The position numbers were made by a program, and so were the translations under genes. This document shows, one piece after another, positions 11,537 to 24,340 of a stretch of DNA of 64,000 nucleotides (its first letter is position 1; each line of letters begins with the position of its first letter). The notes under the pieces were generated by a model, which was given only the letters and a program-made list of their open reading frames with translations, searched no databases and was not told where the DNA came from. The DNA is taken from assembly GCF_000143415.4 (NCBI RefSeq), contig NW_003314291.1, positions 897,650-961,649 on the forward strand. The letters are read 5' to 3'. This DNA is from Selaginella moellendorffii (lineage: Eukaryota; Streptophyta; Lycopodiopsida; Selaginellales; Selaginellaceae).

Positions 11537-12684
11537 TGTAAGGAACCAACTCGCCGAGGTGTCGTAGGCTAAAGGAACCCCGAAAGCATGACCAAAATGA
11601 CAAAGAGTTCATCGGATGGGACCAAGTCGAAGATCGAGTCCAAGACCGACTCTGAGACCGAGTTCGAGATAGAGTTCAGAATTGAGTCCGAGGCCGACTC
11701 AGGGACCGAGTTCGAGACCGAGTTTGAAACGGAGTCCGAGATCCGAAATCGGGTCCGAGACCGAGTCCGAGGTCGAGTCCAAGGTCGGGTCCGAGATCGG
11801 GTTCGAGATCGAGTCCAAGATCGAGTTCGAGACCAAATCAAAAATCGGATCCGAAATCGAGTCCGAGATCGAGCTACAGACTGAGTCCAAATACTAATAC
11901 GGGTCAAGGGGTGAAAGCCCAAAGTGTGCGTCTCCCAGGGGGGAGGGGGGGCTGCAGGGGGTTCCAAAAGTATAGTAGGGATAGTGAGGTCTAGGAACCA
12001 ATTTTGAAGGGACTCTCCAGTGGGGCTTCCAAACCGACTTGAGGTTGAGACTGGGACCGAGGGGCCTTGGGTGGGAGTGAGTATGGACTTGGTTGGTGCC
12101 GAAGGGGCCATCCAAGGAAGTGCTCAAGAGCATCTCCCACTCCCGAAAGGGAAACTGACTGCGGTGCTCCCGGCTCATGTGGAGTGGTGCCCCACTTGAG
12201 TACCATGTGGCTCATTGGTCCTCGCCCTTCCTAGGGGCTTGGGCCTTCCTTCGGGATGGAAATGGGGGGGTAGAAGTACCCATACCGAGCTGTTAGGCCA
12301 CAGTGTTTCGCCCCGGCGTCCTGAAGCAAGTGTTGCACCCAAGACTTGGGATTTAGAGGGTCCCATGATCAAGTCTTGTGGTACCAAGGGGTGTTAGGAA
12401 CCTGGAGGCTTGGTGTGCTTGGCTGCTTGTGCCTGCGGGGAGTGTAGCCAAACCTTAAGTCCAGTCTAACCCGGGGAGGGGGATTGGGAGAGATTGGGAA
12501 TCCGTGGATGGATGGCTAATGCTCCGTTGCTCGTGCAATGAGTAGCTAAAACCAAGTAGGACCAAGTAGGAGTTGGTACCATAGGCAGGAACCTTGGCGA
12601 GGGAACTTAGCAAAAGCCAAGGCAGTGTCGGACGGATAGACGAGGTAAGCTGGCAAATTGTAAAGGAACAATTTGTGGCTTACA
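11537..12684 (+). repeat. 5' LTR of the chromovirus
   Basis: This 1148-bp repeat starts TGTAAGGAACCAACTC and ends TTTGTGGCTTACA. It is nearly identical to 17864-18278 joined to 25492-26237. A 12-bp minisatellite lies at 11625-11890 and a G-rich block at about 11937-11960. Confidence 0.93.
11625..11890 (+). repeat. LTR minisatellite of GAGTCCGAGATC-type units
   Basis: Imperfect units of 12 bp, or halves of 6 bp, follow the pattern GA(G/T)(T/A)CCGAG(A/G)(T/C)C. Long open frames exist on both strands only because the period is a multiple of three. The matching array in the 3' LTR is at 17950-18215. Diverged versions occur near 44325-44545 and 46375-46540. Confidence 0.85.
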
Positions 12685-12687
12685 ATT

Positions 12688-12700
12688 TGGTATCGGAGCC
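12688..12700 (+). other. primer binding site of the chromovirus (tRNA-Met type)
   Basis: TGGTATCGGAGCC lies three bases after the 5' LTR. It matches the usual plant initiator tRNA-Met site TGGTATCAGAGC apart from a G for A. Confidence 0.85.
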
Positions 12701-12743
12701 TTTTCCTCAGTTCTAGCGAAGGATAGAGGCGGATTGCTGGGAG

Positions 12744-15700
12744 ATGGCAAAGGCAGGGCAAAAGCGAACCAAGGCGGAGACGGAACCTCCTCCAGAGCTG
12801 GAGCCTCCAGTCGAACGAGAGGCTATGGATGAGGAATCCTTGCATGAGGAGGACTATAGTGAGGAAACTTCCAAACATGAGTCCGGTGGTGAGGTTCGGT
12901 CGTCCAAGGCTCGATTGGACGTGCTAGAAGGACAGTTGGCACAGACTAATGCCCTGCTGGAGACTCTAGTACGCAAGCTAAAGCGTGACGAGAAGCAAAA
13001 GAAAAAGCGAAAAACTGCGGATGCTAGCAGCGCAGAAGGTGTGGACCCTTCGGCAGGGACTGAGGCAGAACCAAACAAGGTCGAACAGACTGAAGTAGAA
13101 TCAGTCCCTCAGGCAGTTCCCAAGTACAAACCAAAGCCCCCACCGGTCTTCAAGGGAGTGAATGACTATAAGGTGGTGGAGGATTGGTTTTACGATATGG
13201 AGGACTACTTCCGAGCGTTGCGATTACTGAGCTCGGAGAAGGTCCCATGTGCAAAGCCATACTTAGCAGATAATGCCAAGTCTTGGTGGAGAACAACGGA
13301 GGCCAACGAAGGACCGGTGGCCACTTGGGACATGATGAAGGCAAGGATCCACGCAACATACGTTCTTCTGAATGCTACTCTGCATCTAAGAGATGAGCTG
13401 AGTAGGCTGAAGCAGACTGGAACCATCCAGGAGTATGTGAATGGGTTCATGACAAAGAGGATACTTGTCACGGACATGGGGGATATGGATGCATTTCATG
13501 CCTTCATATCAGGTTTGCAAACCTGGGCTCGCAGTGAAGTGATGCGCTAGAACCCGACCAACTACAAGGAAGCGTTGGATGCGGCCATCAAGGTGCATTT
13601 CAATGATAACCTGCGGAAGGGAAACACGATGGGGTCGGGATCCACGTTTAGCAAAGGGGCCAAACCAAGGGGAACATATAGCAAAGGGAAATTCAAGAAG
13701 AGTTTCTCTAAGAATGAGTCCTCGGGGTTCCGGAAAGGCAAATCCAGTGGCCAGCGAGCAAGTACGTGGGGGAATCAAGCAAAAAGAGACAAACCCACGG
13801 ATAAAAAGGTCAAGACGTTTAGCAGCGTGGGAAATAACGTATGCTACAACTATGGTGAAGTGGGACACTTTTCGAGGGAATGTCCCTACCCGAAGAAGGC
13901 CAGACCCAATATGGCCATTAAGTCGGGTGAAGTCTAAACTGAGGTATGTGATCCAGTCCCTAGCTTAAAGTTACTCATTACACGAGCAACTTTGGTAGAG
14001 AGTCGTTCGCGACATCTACTACCCCTCCGAGGGAAGCTCGAGGGTAGCTTTGTTAAGATCCTTATTGACACGGGTGCTTCGGATAATTTTGTGGCTGTAG
14101 ACATAGTCCGGCAAGCCGGACTAACGGTGCAGCGGCTAGGCGAACCAAGGACTATAGAGTTTGTTCAAGGTAGCCAAAGCACCGATGAGGTACTTCGACA
14201 AGCGAGAGTTGAAGTAGGGACTTGGAAAGTAGACATGGACTTCATTGTGTTGGACATGGCAGGATTTGACGTGATCTTCGGGATGGACTGGTTCAATCGG
14301 TTCGTGGTACCCCTACATGGACAAGGTAGGAACCTTGTGGTACTGGCGAATGCCCAAGGGAGAAGATCCAGGGTGGAGGCCCAGGATCTAAAGGTAGGGC
14401 AATGCAAGGCCAAAGATTCGTGCCTGAACCTGGTGTCCATAAGAGGACAACTCACTAAAGGGATCAAGACTGCATTTTTGTGCTTACTCTCGGTGAGAAG
14501 TCACAAAAAGACTAGAACAGAAGAAGTACCTTTAGTAATCCAGCGGGTGTTGGATCAATTCCAGGATACCATGCCGAAGGAGCTACCAGCGGGGTTGCCC
14601 CCCGCACGACCGATAGAACATAAGATTGAGCTAGTCGAGGGTGCTGAGGCGGTGGTTCGCCCCCCCAATCGTTTGAACGAAAAAGAATTCGCAGAGCTCA
14701 AGCGCCAACTAGAGGAGTTAGTGGACAAAGGGTATGTTAGGTTGAGCAAGTCGCCGTATAGGGCATCAGTGCTTTTTGTGAAAAAGAAAGGTGGATCTAT
14801 GCGCATGTGCATAGACTACCGGTTGCTCAACAAGTATACCAAGAAGAACAAGTACCTTTTGCCAAGGATTGAGGACCTGTTTGATAGGTTGGGAAAGGCA
14901 AAATACTTCTCGAGGATTGACCTAAGGTCAGGATACTACCAGATCAGGGTAGCAGAGGAAGATGTCGAGAAGACAACCTGTCGAATGACGTATGGGAGCT
15001 TCGAGTTTCTGGTGATGCAATGCGCCGGCAACGTTCTCGGCATTGATGAACCATATCTTTGTACCTTATCTGGATCACTTTGTGGTCGTCTATATTGACG
15101 ACATCCTGATCTATAGCAAAACGCTAGAAGAGCATGCCGAACACTTCACGAAGGTGTTTGAGAAACTAAGGGAACACCAGCTGTATGCTAAAGAGAGCAA
15201 ATGTGACTTTGCTCAACAAAAGGTAAAGTTTCTCGGGCATGTGGTGGGCAAGGTTGGGCTCAAGGTGGACCCCGAGAAGGTCCAAGCGATCCAGGATTGG
15301 GAGCGACCATCAAATGTACATGAGTTAAGGGCATTCTTGGGGCTATGCAACTACTATCGAAAGTTTATTAGACATTATTCGAGAGTAGCCTTGCTCTTAA
15401 CGGACCAAACGGGAAAAGGAAAGATGGTATGGACAGCGGAATGCGAGGCGGCGTTCGTCCACCTCAAGGGGAAGTTGAGGAAGGCTCCCGTGTTGGCATT
15501 ACCAGACTTTGGTAAGGACTTTGAGGTAGAAACAGATGCTTCAGACTTTGTGTTGGGCGCAGTTTTGAAGCAAGATAACCATCCAGTAGCATTCTTCTCG
15601 AAGAAGTTGGACAAGGCTTAACGGAAGTGGCCTGCCCATGAGAAGGAATTGTTTGCGGTGGTCAAGGCACTCAAGGAGTGGCAACACTACTTTGGGAGAC

Positions 15701-17458
15701 ACTTCAAGGTTTACACGGACAATGTGGCAACGAAACACTTCTTGTCATAGCCCGACCTAAGGGGAAAACAAGGTCGGTGGGCCAATGCTTTGGCCGAGTT
15801 TGATTGCGAGATTCTGTACAAGCCTGGGAAGAGCAACATCATGGCAGATGCGCTAAGTTGAAACGTGAGCTTGAAGTTGGCAATATCCAGCATGATAGCA
15901 ACCTTTTGGGATGATGTGCGGACCGCATATAAGAACGACGGTCTAGCACAAGAAGTGTTGCTGAGGAATCTAGAGGCACGGGAAGCTCACCAGAGAGGTG
16001 AGCTGCCAACGGAAGAGAAAACAGGCTATGTGGAACACAACGGACTCATATATTACAAGCAAACGAGGGTGTATGTTCCAGAAGGGGAACTAAGAAAGGT
16101 AGCCTTAGAAGAGTGTCATGATGGACCTCTTGCGGGACACGACGGAGTGCCCAAGACAATGGTCTTACTCAAGAGGAAGTATCACTAGCCAGATATGGCT
16201 AAGGACGTCCAAGATTATGTAAAGACATGTCCAACATGTTAGTAGGTCAAAGCCATGACTAAGGCTAGTGGGGGCTTGTTGCAAAGCATCCCAATTCCAG
16301 ATTGTCCGTGGAAATGTCTTACGATGGACTTCATCACGCGACTACCCCCAAGCAAGGGGTTCAATGTGATATTCATGGTGGTGGACCGATTTTCGAAGAT
16401 GGCACATTTCATACCCACCACAACAAAAGTGGATGCGGAAGGGGTGGCGAAGCTGTTCTTTGAATAAGTGGTTCGAGTGCGGGGAAGGCCAGAAGAGATT
16501 ATCTCAGATCGAGATAAAATCTTCACCAGTAGGTTCTGGAGAACCCTCCTGGAACAGTATTGCACCAAGTTGAAATTTAGCACAGCCTATCACCCACAGA
16601 CAGGTATAGGGTATTAAGTCAAGTTGATGGCACTAACACTTCTTGACAGACGAACAAACAGAAAGGGTGAATAGGCAGCTGAAGGATTATTTGCGATGCT
16701 ATGTCTCGGGAGACCAGACCGATTGGGTAAGTCATTTGGGACTTGCGGAAATGTGTTATAACAACTCACCACATTCGAGTATCGGGGTGAGTCCATGGGA
16801 AGTCATCAATGGGCGACCTATTGAAGGTCCTGTGGAGCTCGGTGTGGCCGAATATCATGGAGAGTTATCCGTAGTGGAGGCATTCACGGCGAAAAAACTC
16901 AACATTTGGAATCTAGTGAGGGATTCCTTGGAACGAGCTCAACAAAGGCAAACCAAGTACGTGAACCGGAAGCGTCGGGATGTAGAGTTCCAAGCTGGAG
17001 AGAAGGTGTGGCTGATCACCAAAAACCTCAGGCTACCAAGTGGGATCAGCCGGAAGTTGACCCAAAGGTAAAAATGCATGTATTCCATAAATGAGATTGA
17101 GGCACGAATTGGTAAAGTAGCTTACCGTTTCTGACTTCCTCGAGAGATGGGGAAGATGCACCCCATGTTCCACGTGAACTTACTTAAGCCGTACTTTGAG
17201 GATCCGCTTCACAAGGACCAAGTAAGGCCTTTATCTAAGGTTATCCAAGGGGAAGAGGAATACGAAGTCGAGGCCATCCTCAATGCGCGCAAGAGCAAGC
17301 AACAAGGACGCGAGGTGAGAGAGTTCCATGTGAAGTGGAAAGGATTTCCACACTGCGAAGCGACATGGGAACCGGAGGAGAACCTAACGAACGTGCGAGA
17401 TTTAGTGGAGGAATTTCTGCAAGGCAGAACTCTATGTACTTATGTAAAGTTCAATTAA
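12744..17458 (+). pseudogene. gag-pol polyprotein of the chromovirus, disabled
   Basis: Domains in order are: gag from ATG 12744 (retrotransposon gag domain with WFYDMEDYF and WWRTTEANEG); a zinc knuckle CYNYGEVGHFSREC at about 13845, whose second Cys is Tyr; aspartic protease DTGAS at 14067; reverse transcriptase with [10 protein letters not shown] at 15091; RNase H (ETDASDFVLGAVL); integrase zinc and catalytic core ([38 protein letters not shown]); and a chromodomain at about 17255-17430 (EYEVEAIL, HVKWKGF, ATWEPEENL). Stops are at 13548, 13935, 15619, 15748, 15859, 16186, 16240, 16243 and 16465. A short deletion near 15030 between VMQ and NAPATF shifts frame, a 46-nt insertion at 16604 shifts it again, and 17068-17150 is degraded. 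Gag and pol share one frame, so a single polyprotein is likely ancestral. Confidence 0.95.
16604..16649 (+). other. 46-nt intron-like insertion in the integrase frame
   Basis: The segment begins GTATAG and ends TTGACAG. Removing exactly these 46 nt joins CAC CCA CAG ACA G to AC GAA CAA ACA GAA, which restores the conserved motif HPQTDEQTER and moves from reading frame 1 to frame 2. The insert itself contains an in-frame TAA. ACAG occurs at both edges, so it also looks like an insertion with a 4-bp duplication. Whether it is spliced is not known. Confidence 0.7.
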
Positions 17459-17863
17459 AAGTATCAATTGGTGAAGTTGAGCAATGGCATATATTGGGAC
17501 CCGAAGGCACGCCGAAGGTAAGCTAATTAGCATGGGTTAGTTAGGTCGACCAGGCGTAGGGAGCTACGCCCGACTCCCTGCAGGGATGTCGAATCCGTAA
17601 ACGTATTCTACGGAGGTTGGGTTTGAGTCCCAACCCCCTAGTAAAGCAAGGCTGGGTTCAAGTCTTGACCCCATAATAGGGCGTGGTGAGGTGAGGAGTA
17701 TAGGGACACCTATATTCTGTTGTCATGGGCTCTTGGCCAGAGAAGCTAACTTAGGCACACCGCTAAGTGGGGGGATGCCCCCGGAGACATGGTCAACAAG
17801 TCGTAGGATCAAAAAGAGAGACGTTCGATGTGGGCATCGAACTTCTTCTGTGGGTGGTGGAGT
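17459..17863 (+). other. 3' non-coding part of the chromovirus with purine tract
   Basis: No ORF is present between the chromodomain stop and the 3' LTR. Two T-arm-like motifs occur, GGGTTTGAGTCCC near 17618 and GGGTTCAAGTC near 17652. GTGGGTGGTGGAGT at about 17850-17863 directly precedes the LTR and is the probable polypurine tract. Confidence 0.6.
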
Positions 17864-18278
17864 TGTAAGGAACCAACTCACCAAGGTGTCATAGGCTAAA
17901 GGAACCCCGAAAGCATGACCAAAATGACAAAGAGTTCATCGGATGGGACCAAGTCGAAGATCGAGTCCAAGACCGACTTTGAGACTGAGTTCGAGATAGA
18001 GTCCGGAATCGAGTCCGAGGCCGACTCGGGGACCGAGTTCAAGACCGAGTTCAAGACCGAGTTTGAGACGGAGTCCGAGATCCGAAATCGGGTCCGAGAC
18101 CGAGTCTGAGGTCGAGTCCGAGGTCGGGTCCGAGATCGGGTGCGAGATCGAGTCCGAGATCGAATCCGAAATCGGATCCGAAATCGAGTCCAAGATCGAG
18201 CCAGAGACTGAGTCCAAATACTAATACGGGTCAAGGGGTGAAAGCCCAAAGCGTGCGTCTCCCGCGGGGGGGGGGGGG
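17864..18278 (+). repeat. 3' LTR of the chromovirus, left part
   Basis: It starts TGTAAGGAACCAACTCACC and matches the 5' LTR up to the G-run at 18266-18278, where the inner LARD-like element is inserted. The LTR resumes at 25492. Confidence 0.93.
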
Positions 18279-19369
18279 TGTCGCGCATGTGACTTTAGGT
18301 ATCGAAAGTTACCTGTCGACTAGTCCTTATGGACACTCTTACCTTACTGCCACGATGGCAGGAGGTCGGTATTGCTGGTTCCCTTTATCAGCCCCTCTTG
18401 TTCAAGTGTTAGTTTACTGGGCTTAGCACCTGTACTTAGCCAGATGGACATAAGGTAGGAACTCCTATGTGTTTCTAGCTGAGCATACTCGGCCTGGCTC
18501 TTAGTTCTCTTTTGCTCTGTCTTGCACTGGTTTGACAAGAACCCTCGCGTATTGAGATTGGTCCCTCAATATTGCCGGATGATAGCTTACCGTGTCTGCC
18601 AAACACCCTCGCTATCATGCCCTTTGTGTTGGTCTCATTTCGGTCCCAAATGCTATTTATGAAAAGTGTCAAGATTTGCTCATTTGGCATATCTACAGAA
18701 TGTAGAGATCGTCTTGAACACAATGTTTCAAGCTTGTCCCAGAGACTAACTCCTGATACTAAGGGAGGCTTAGGGTGAAAGCCCAAAGCATGTGTTCCTC
18801 AAGGGGGGGGGGGGGGGGGGGGGGATATGGGGGGTTCCAAATGTATAGTAGGGATAGTGGGTAGGTCGGGCATGGCCGACCAACCTGAGGCATAGTCTAG
18901 CTCCTACTTGCGTGCCTGTCCTTGTTATGCGTCTGGCTTGGGTCTAAGCCCAAGTTCCATTCCATGCTAGCTGGTGGAGTACCCATGTCCGCACGTTAGG
19001 CCACCGGTGTGCCGAAATAGCGCTAGACTCTGTTTGGCTCCGTTTTGCATGCTGGTCCTGGCATTGGGATGCTGGTTGCTCCAGGACTATTCCATGTCGC
19101 TCCGGGCTCCTATCCCTTCGCTCCTTGGGCTTTATGCTCGGGAGTTGCTCCATGGTTCGGTTCCATCACTCCTTGGCTCCATGCTTGGGAGTTTGGCACC
19201 GTTCCTTCGTTCAGTGGCCCAAGGCCCTGAACCTCGGGTTCTTATGGACACGTGGCATGTGACACATGGCATCTATCACGTGGCACAAAAGAGGGTTTAG
19301 GTTCCGCTTCGTGGTGTTATCCTATGGTAAATCACCATAGGATAAAGGGTCAAAACAACGTGCGCTACA
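18279..19369 (+). repeat. 5' LTR of the inner LARD-like element
   Basis: This 1091-bp repeat runs from TGTCGCGCATGTG to ACGTGCGCTACA. Relative to the 3' LTR it lacks about 55 bp near 18723 and differs mostly by C/T and G/A changes. A run of 22 G lies at 18803-18824. Confidence 0.93.
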
Positions 19370-19371
19370 TT

Positions 19372-19383
19372 TGGTATTAAAGG
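19372..19383 (+). other. primer binding site of the inner LARD-like element, mutated
   Basis: TGGTATTAAAGG follows the 5' LTR. The sister copy retains TGGTATCAGAGG at 27608-27619 on the minus strand, which is the usual tRNA-Met type. The inner copy differs by C to T and G to A. Confidence 0.7.
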
Positions 19384-22300
19384 ATGAGTCTCAGCGAGTA
19401 CTATTCAATGAGATTGGGCAACTAGTCTTGTTGCATACGCAAAGATGAAAACGATGATCCGAGTGGGTACACATTTGGTGCAAAGGGTTCACATTCGTTC
19501 CTTGGGTATGGATTTGGTTACCTTGTTGTACCTTATGATGTGAGCTTGCTCTTGGGCTCACAAGAGGGATTGAGTGTTCCGTTCACACGAGTTTGTGCTT
19601 GGGCTCGTGAGTAAGGCTCATTAGCAACTCAAGGTTACATTTTGAGTTGGCAGGATTAATGTTAGCCTATCGGTGGTTCCATGAGTTGTTCCTTGTACTT
19701 TGGGTGAAAGCAAACTTCCCTGAGTTTGCTATGAGTGGCAAATAGGCTGGTCCGTAGCTGTTTAGCACGGCACTAGTGGATCCTTCCTAGGCATGGTTAC
19801 AAGTGGATTAATCAAGACTGTAGGGATTAGTCTATTGGTTCAGGTAGTCATTGCTGTGCTCTCTCATAAACTTTTCTTGGATTGGACTAAAGGCAGTGCG
19901 AAAGCAAGCTTGAGGTTTAGTCAAAGATGAGACCGAAAAGAGAGTCATCGGGGACAAATGATCAAATACGTAAATCATTTTCTCTTCTTGGAGAGATGAT
20001 TTGCAACAAGGTGTTGACTCATTGCTCATGTTCATATTATGCAATCAAGATTCCTTACCTTGATGCATCTTGGAGATGATGGTCTTACAAATGGTGAGTT
20101 ATGGGATGGATAGTGGTGAAACACTATACCATTTTGTCTAGGCTTGCTATTGGAAGACTTGGGTTGCAATGTTCAATTCTTTGCCAGAGAACCTTGCTAT
20201 TGCCCTTTGAATAGCTTGGTGTTGGATTAGTTTTGAGTTTGGTCGGAAAGAGAGTGGCATGAGCTTGTCCGTGTTGTGTACAAAAGTTAGTGGTGTTAGG
20301 TGTTGTAAATCTCTATTGATAGAGTGTGGCATTTATGTTGCATTTTGTCAAATTGAGTTGACACTTGATATTCACATAAACCTTTGTAGTAGTGACATTG
20401 GCATTGCTCATATTGTTGCTTGATTGATGATCAAGTCATTATGATTTCTATATCATACCCATGTGATAGTGAGCAATGTGTTTACAAAGTTGCTTAGGTA
20501 AATGATGATCAACCCCAAAGTGGTTGATAGTGAAGCTAGTCTACTTGCATAAAGTAGCATTGTAGTAGCTTTGACTGGATTCTCGATGGTGGTCCATTAT
20601 GCTAAGCTTAAGTTGGTTCCTTGTTTCCTTGAGTTTGCCCACTAACGTGTTGGAAAAGGGTTGTAACATTCATTTACTATAACTCGTCGGTTGATCCGTT
20701 AACACTTGGAGTAGATTATTGGATGGAGACAATGTGCAGTTGATGCATTGACATCACTAACACTTGTGTTAGTAGAAGTGGCATTGTTATTTTAAGTGAT
20801 GAGGAAGTTTCCTTAGAGCTTGATTTTCCATATCATTTTTCTTGTTAATGTTTTGGCTTCACATTAGATTTTGAAGGTGATTGAAGAAAAGTGTTAGTGC
20901 AATGTGGATATCCAAAGATGTGGTCTTCGTGATCAAGCCTTGGATGTTCCATTTGCATTTTATGGATGTCAGTGTTAGATGTCGAAAATATGGGCAAAAA
21001 GATGTTCGATGCTTAAGCATGCTATAGGTCTTGAGAATTTGTGTTGAGGTGAGCCTATGTGAAGTTGTTAAGTAGGAGGAAGTTGGTTGAGTCTTGAAAG
21101 TTTGCATTCCTGGACTGAGAGCCATTCTTTCTCTAGGATGGAAAATTTTCCACAAATTTTCTTAGACTTTTCCAATGGCTGATCTATTATCACTTTGTCC
21201 GAAAACCATTCCGTTTTTGTAAGCCTGTACAAACTAGTGAAGGGTTGGAGTTGACTTTGGTTGGCTTAGACCTTAATAAGTAGTTTGTATGATGCAACCT
21301 GAAAGGGATGTTAACTTTTGGGGCTAAGGCAATTAAGTTGGATAAAGTCTGGAGTTGATGTAGAAAAGTGGCCGTTGCACTTTTCTGAGAAAGGTGACCC
21401 TTGTGCCTTTCTTTTGTGGCATTATGCTTGGTGGCAGGTTGCACCTTGCATTTCGTAAGACTCTATGAGAGTAGTGAGCTCTCACTGATCTTGACTTGGT
21501 CTTAGTGGCTTTGCGCCTTGGCTGAGGATGGTGATGTCCAACTTAGTTGTTTGGGGTTGAGATGTTGGTACCTGTACTATAGCTTTGTCTAAGTGGAGGT
21601 TGTGTACCGATATGAGTTCATCTCATGGTCTTCACTTTAGTTTCAACTAAGTGTTGATCATGTATAGCTAGCCTCTTCAAGGCATGCTCAGAGCTGTTGG
21701 CTAAGTGCATTGGTGAGCTTATTGCGGTTGAGTTGAATTCAAGTGGTCATTTAGTTCGTGCTTCTCCATGAACCTTATCTCAGTTTGGGATATTATGTTC
21801 ACGTTGGTCAAGTATATGACTCGATGACAAGAGTTTAGTGTTTGGGTCTTGTGAAGGCGAGTTGAAGGGTGATTGTTGGTTGCTTTGCGACTAGTGATCG
21901 CTTGTAGACTTTGTCAAGGACTGTTAACACTTGCTTCACTCGATGATGATTTAGCAGTGATGAGTTTACTTTATCGGATGGTGTTGCGGAGGATCATGTC
22001 GTTAGACTTACATGGGTTTTCCATGTTGGCATGTCGACTCTACCTCTGTTGATATCATTTGGTTGCATTTAGTTCATAGTGTTAGATTTCATTGAGTCTT
22101 GGACGTGGTGATTCACTCCTTAAGGAAGTGTTATCTGTAACTGAGTTTTGCTAAAAGATTGGTCTCGGATACTAACTAAAGTATCTTTGACCTTGGTTAG
22201 CTTGGTTGCTAGAGAGCTTTGAGTGGTGATACACTCGTGCTTTCTTCTAGCTTTGTTCTAGTGTTGATGGCATTGAAGTGATGCCTTGTCGTAGACATTG

Positions 22301-24340
22301 TTGATGTTGAGATTTTAGTGAAATGAGATGTCTCTCCGCAAGATTGATATCGAGTTTCATTAGTTTTGATAAAGATAGTGTTGATGATTTGGCTATAGCT
22401 TTGTGTTATTAACATTCGTGCATTTGCTAGTTAGCAACTGTATTGACGTTCAAATGAACTGAGTGGCAAGTTTGAGTTAGTTGTGTTCTAAACAAGATTA
22501 TTTAGTAGTGGTTGAACTTTGAGCTTTTCCTTGAAAAGTGATTTAGTCAATGGACTATGCTAACTCTACAAGCAGAAGAGTTAATGATTGATATTGGAAT
22601 GTTTGAATCTTTATGGGATTTTAGTTGAAATATATCGATCATTGATGATTCTTCTTGTGCTTGCTATGAAGTGAATTACGTCTTGCTATAGATGGATTCA
22701 TAGAGGATCGTTTGGTGATCACTTGTCGAGCATAACTTCGTTATGCTTAGCTTTTGGATTGATGCAAGCATGCTCTTCATTAGCTTTGCATTATGAAGTT
22801 TAGCTTATGGATGTGTTGAGGAAGATGTTGTGAGTTGCACCATAATTTCTTCTTTAACATTGAAGTTAGTTCATGTGAGACTTGTGATCATTGTTAGGAA
22901 AGACTTGGCTATAAACTTCTTCGAGCTTTTGGTTCTTTGAGTTTTATGCTCGTTGTTCCATTTGTTAAAAGTTGTTGGGGAAGGCATTTTTGCTCTTTAG
23001 CTTCGATGTTGAAGTTAGTATTTGCATCTGGCAATCATTGGTAATGATTGATTGTCATCTAAGATAGTTGATTATCCTTGTCAAAGATGTTACTTGGTTA
23101 TTGTTGATATCGAATGGTTTGCCATTCTGCGGGATGGTGGATTCCTTCTTTGACAATGATTATGCATCTCTTTATTGATGGGATGATTGATGATCTTTCA
23201 TGATGGTTAGTTGTTCTCTTTGATAGCTTTTGGCTTTTCGCAATACCGCATGTTCTTTGTGGTTTGCTCTGGATTGGTCTCTTGGGTTTGAGACATCAGT
23301 AGGATGTTGCTTACACTTGCTTAGGCAACTTGAGTTCCTTGGTACTGTTGGCTGGGATCTATTCAGATGGGCTTTTGTGATAGTTGGCAGGAGTGAGTGT
23401 TTGTTGGTCTTACCGCATTCATTCTGTTCTGTTGATTATTGCTCGAGTTAGTTTTGATAGATTGGGATGTTATTTCCTTCGGGTGATACATTCGCGAGCA
23501 TCTTGCTTGCTAATCAATGATACTTTGTGTTCTTTTAGTTGTCTTTAGTAAGTTGTTTGGTATACTGTCTGCCATCTTCGGTAGTTAAGTTTTATCATTG
23601 AGTTTACTTGATGATATACTTGCTATTGAATTTTGTTGGATGGTAAATCCTGTGTTTACCAATTTTGATGATCTTGGTGGTTCCTAACTACTATAATGCT
23701 AGTTTATCAGATGATAACATACTTGGAATACTTTTGTGTTCTAATATAAGATTTATTCACTGATAATTAAGTCTTTAAGATATCATTGTCTCTGACTTTG
23801 CTATTGTCCATCTATTGATCTTTGAGTTTGGGCCAATATAGGCAGACTGGTTTCGGCACTTCGTGTGCATGTTGAAATCTCTAGTCATGGGGTAGCTACT
23901 GTCGACTGGTCACATAACCCGCCTCTCTGTCGATGTTCCTTATTCCGTTAAAAGGGCGTGACCGTGTAAACAACTCTAACTGCCTGTTTACAGTAGTCTA
24001 TCTAAACCTTACCGACGGGTTTGGTTTCTTTGCTCAGGAGGGTTGGGGCTTTTAGCTTCTCTCTCTATGTCCTTGCAGACAGGGGCGTATCACACTTTGT
24101 AAGCTGGGTGACTCCCAGAGCAGCAAGGGTGGCTGACTCCGTTAGTCATTTCCTTGTCGGCGACGGCCGGAAGGTGTCTGAGCTAGTAGCACATTCGTGT
24201 TAGACAAAGAGGTTGCCTCCTAACTCATTTAAGTCGGTGCATTTCTCACATAGTGTGAATACCGTGAACTTTTTCTAGAGTTGTTTCCTTGGCGGTATTC
24301 TAGACTCGAGTATGCATCGACGAGGACGTCGATCTTCCCT

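Noticed and set aside
11569-12111. Long minus-strand reading frame in the chromovirus LTR, with a plus-strand partner at 11588-11884
   Set aside because: It is a product of the 12-bp minisatellite, which is open in several frames on both strands and gives repetitive S/D/T/R peptides. The same happens at 17896-18288. It is LTR sequence.
13205-13477. Minus-strand frames within gag
   Set aside because: They are antisense to the gag domain, which carries the recognisable residues.
17590-17660. Possible tRNA gene in the chromovirus 3' region
   Set aside because: T-arm-like motifs are present, but no acceptor stem, D arm or anticodon arm of the right spacing could be formed.
23230-23451. 73-codon plus-strand frame in the inner LARD
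   Set aside because: No family similarity. The matching part of the outer copy (about 10800-11030 in reverse complement) does not keep it open as a protein.
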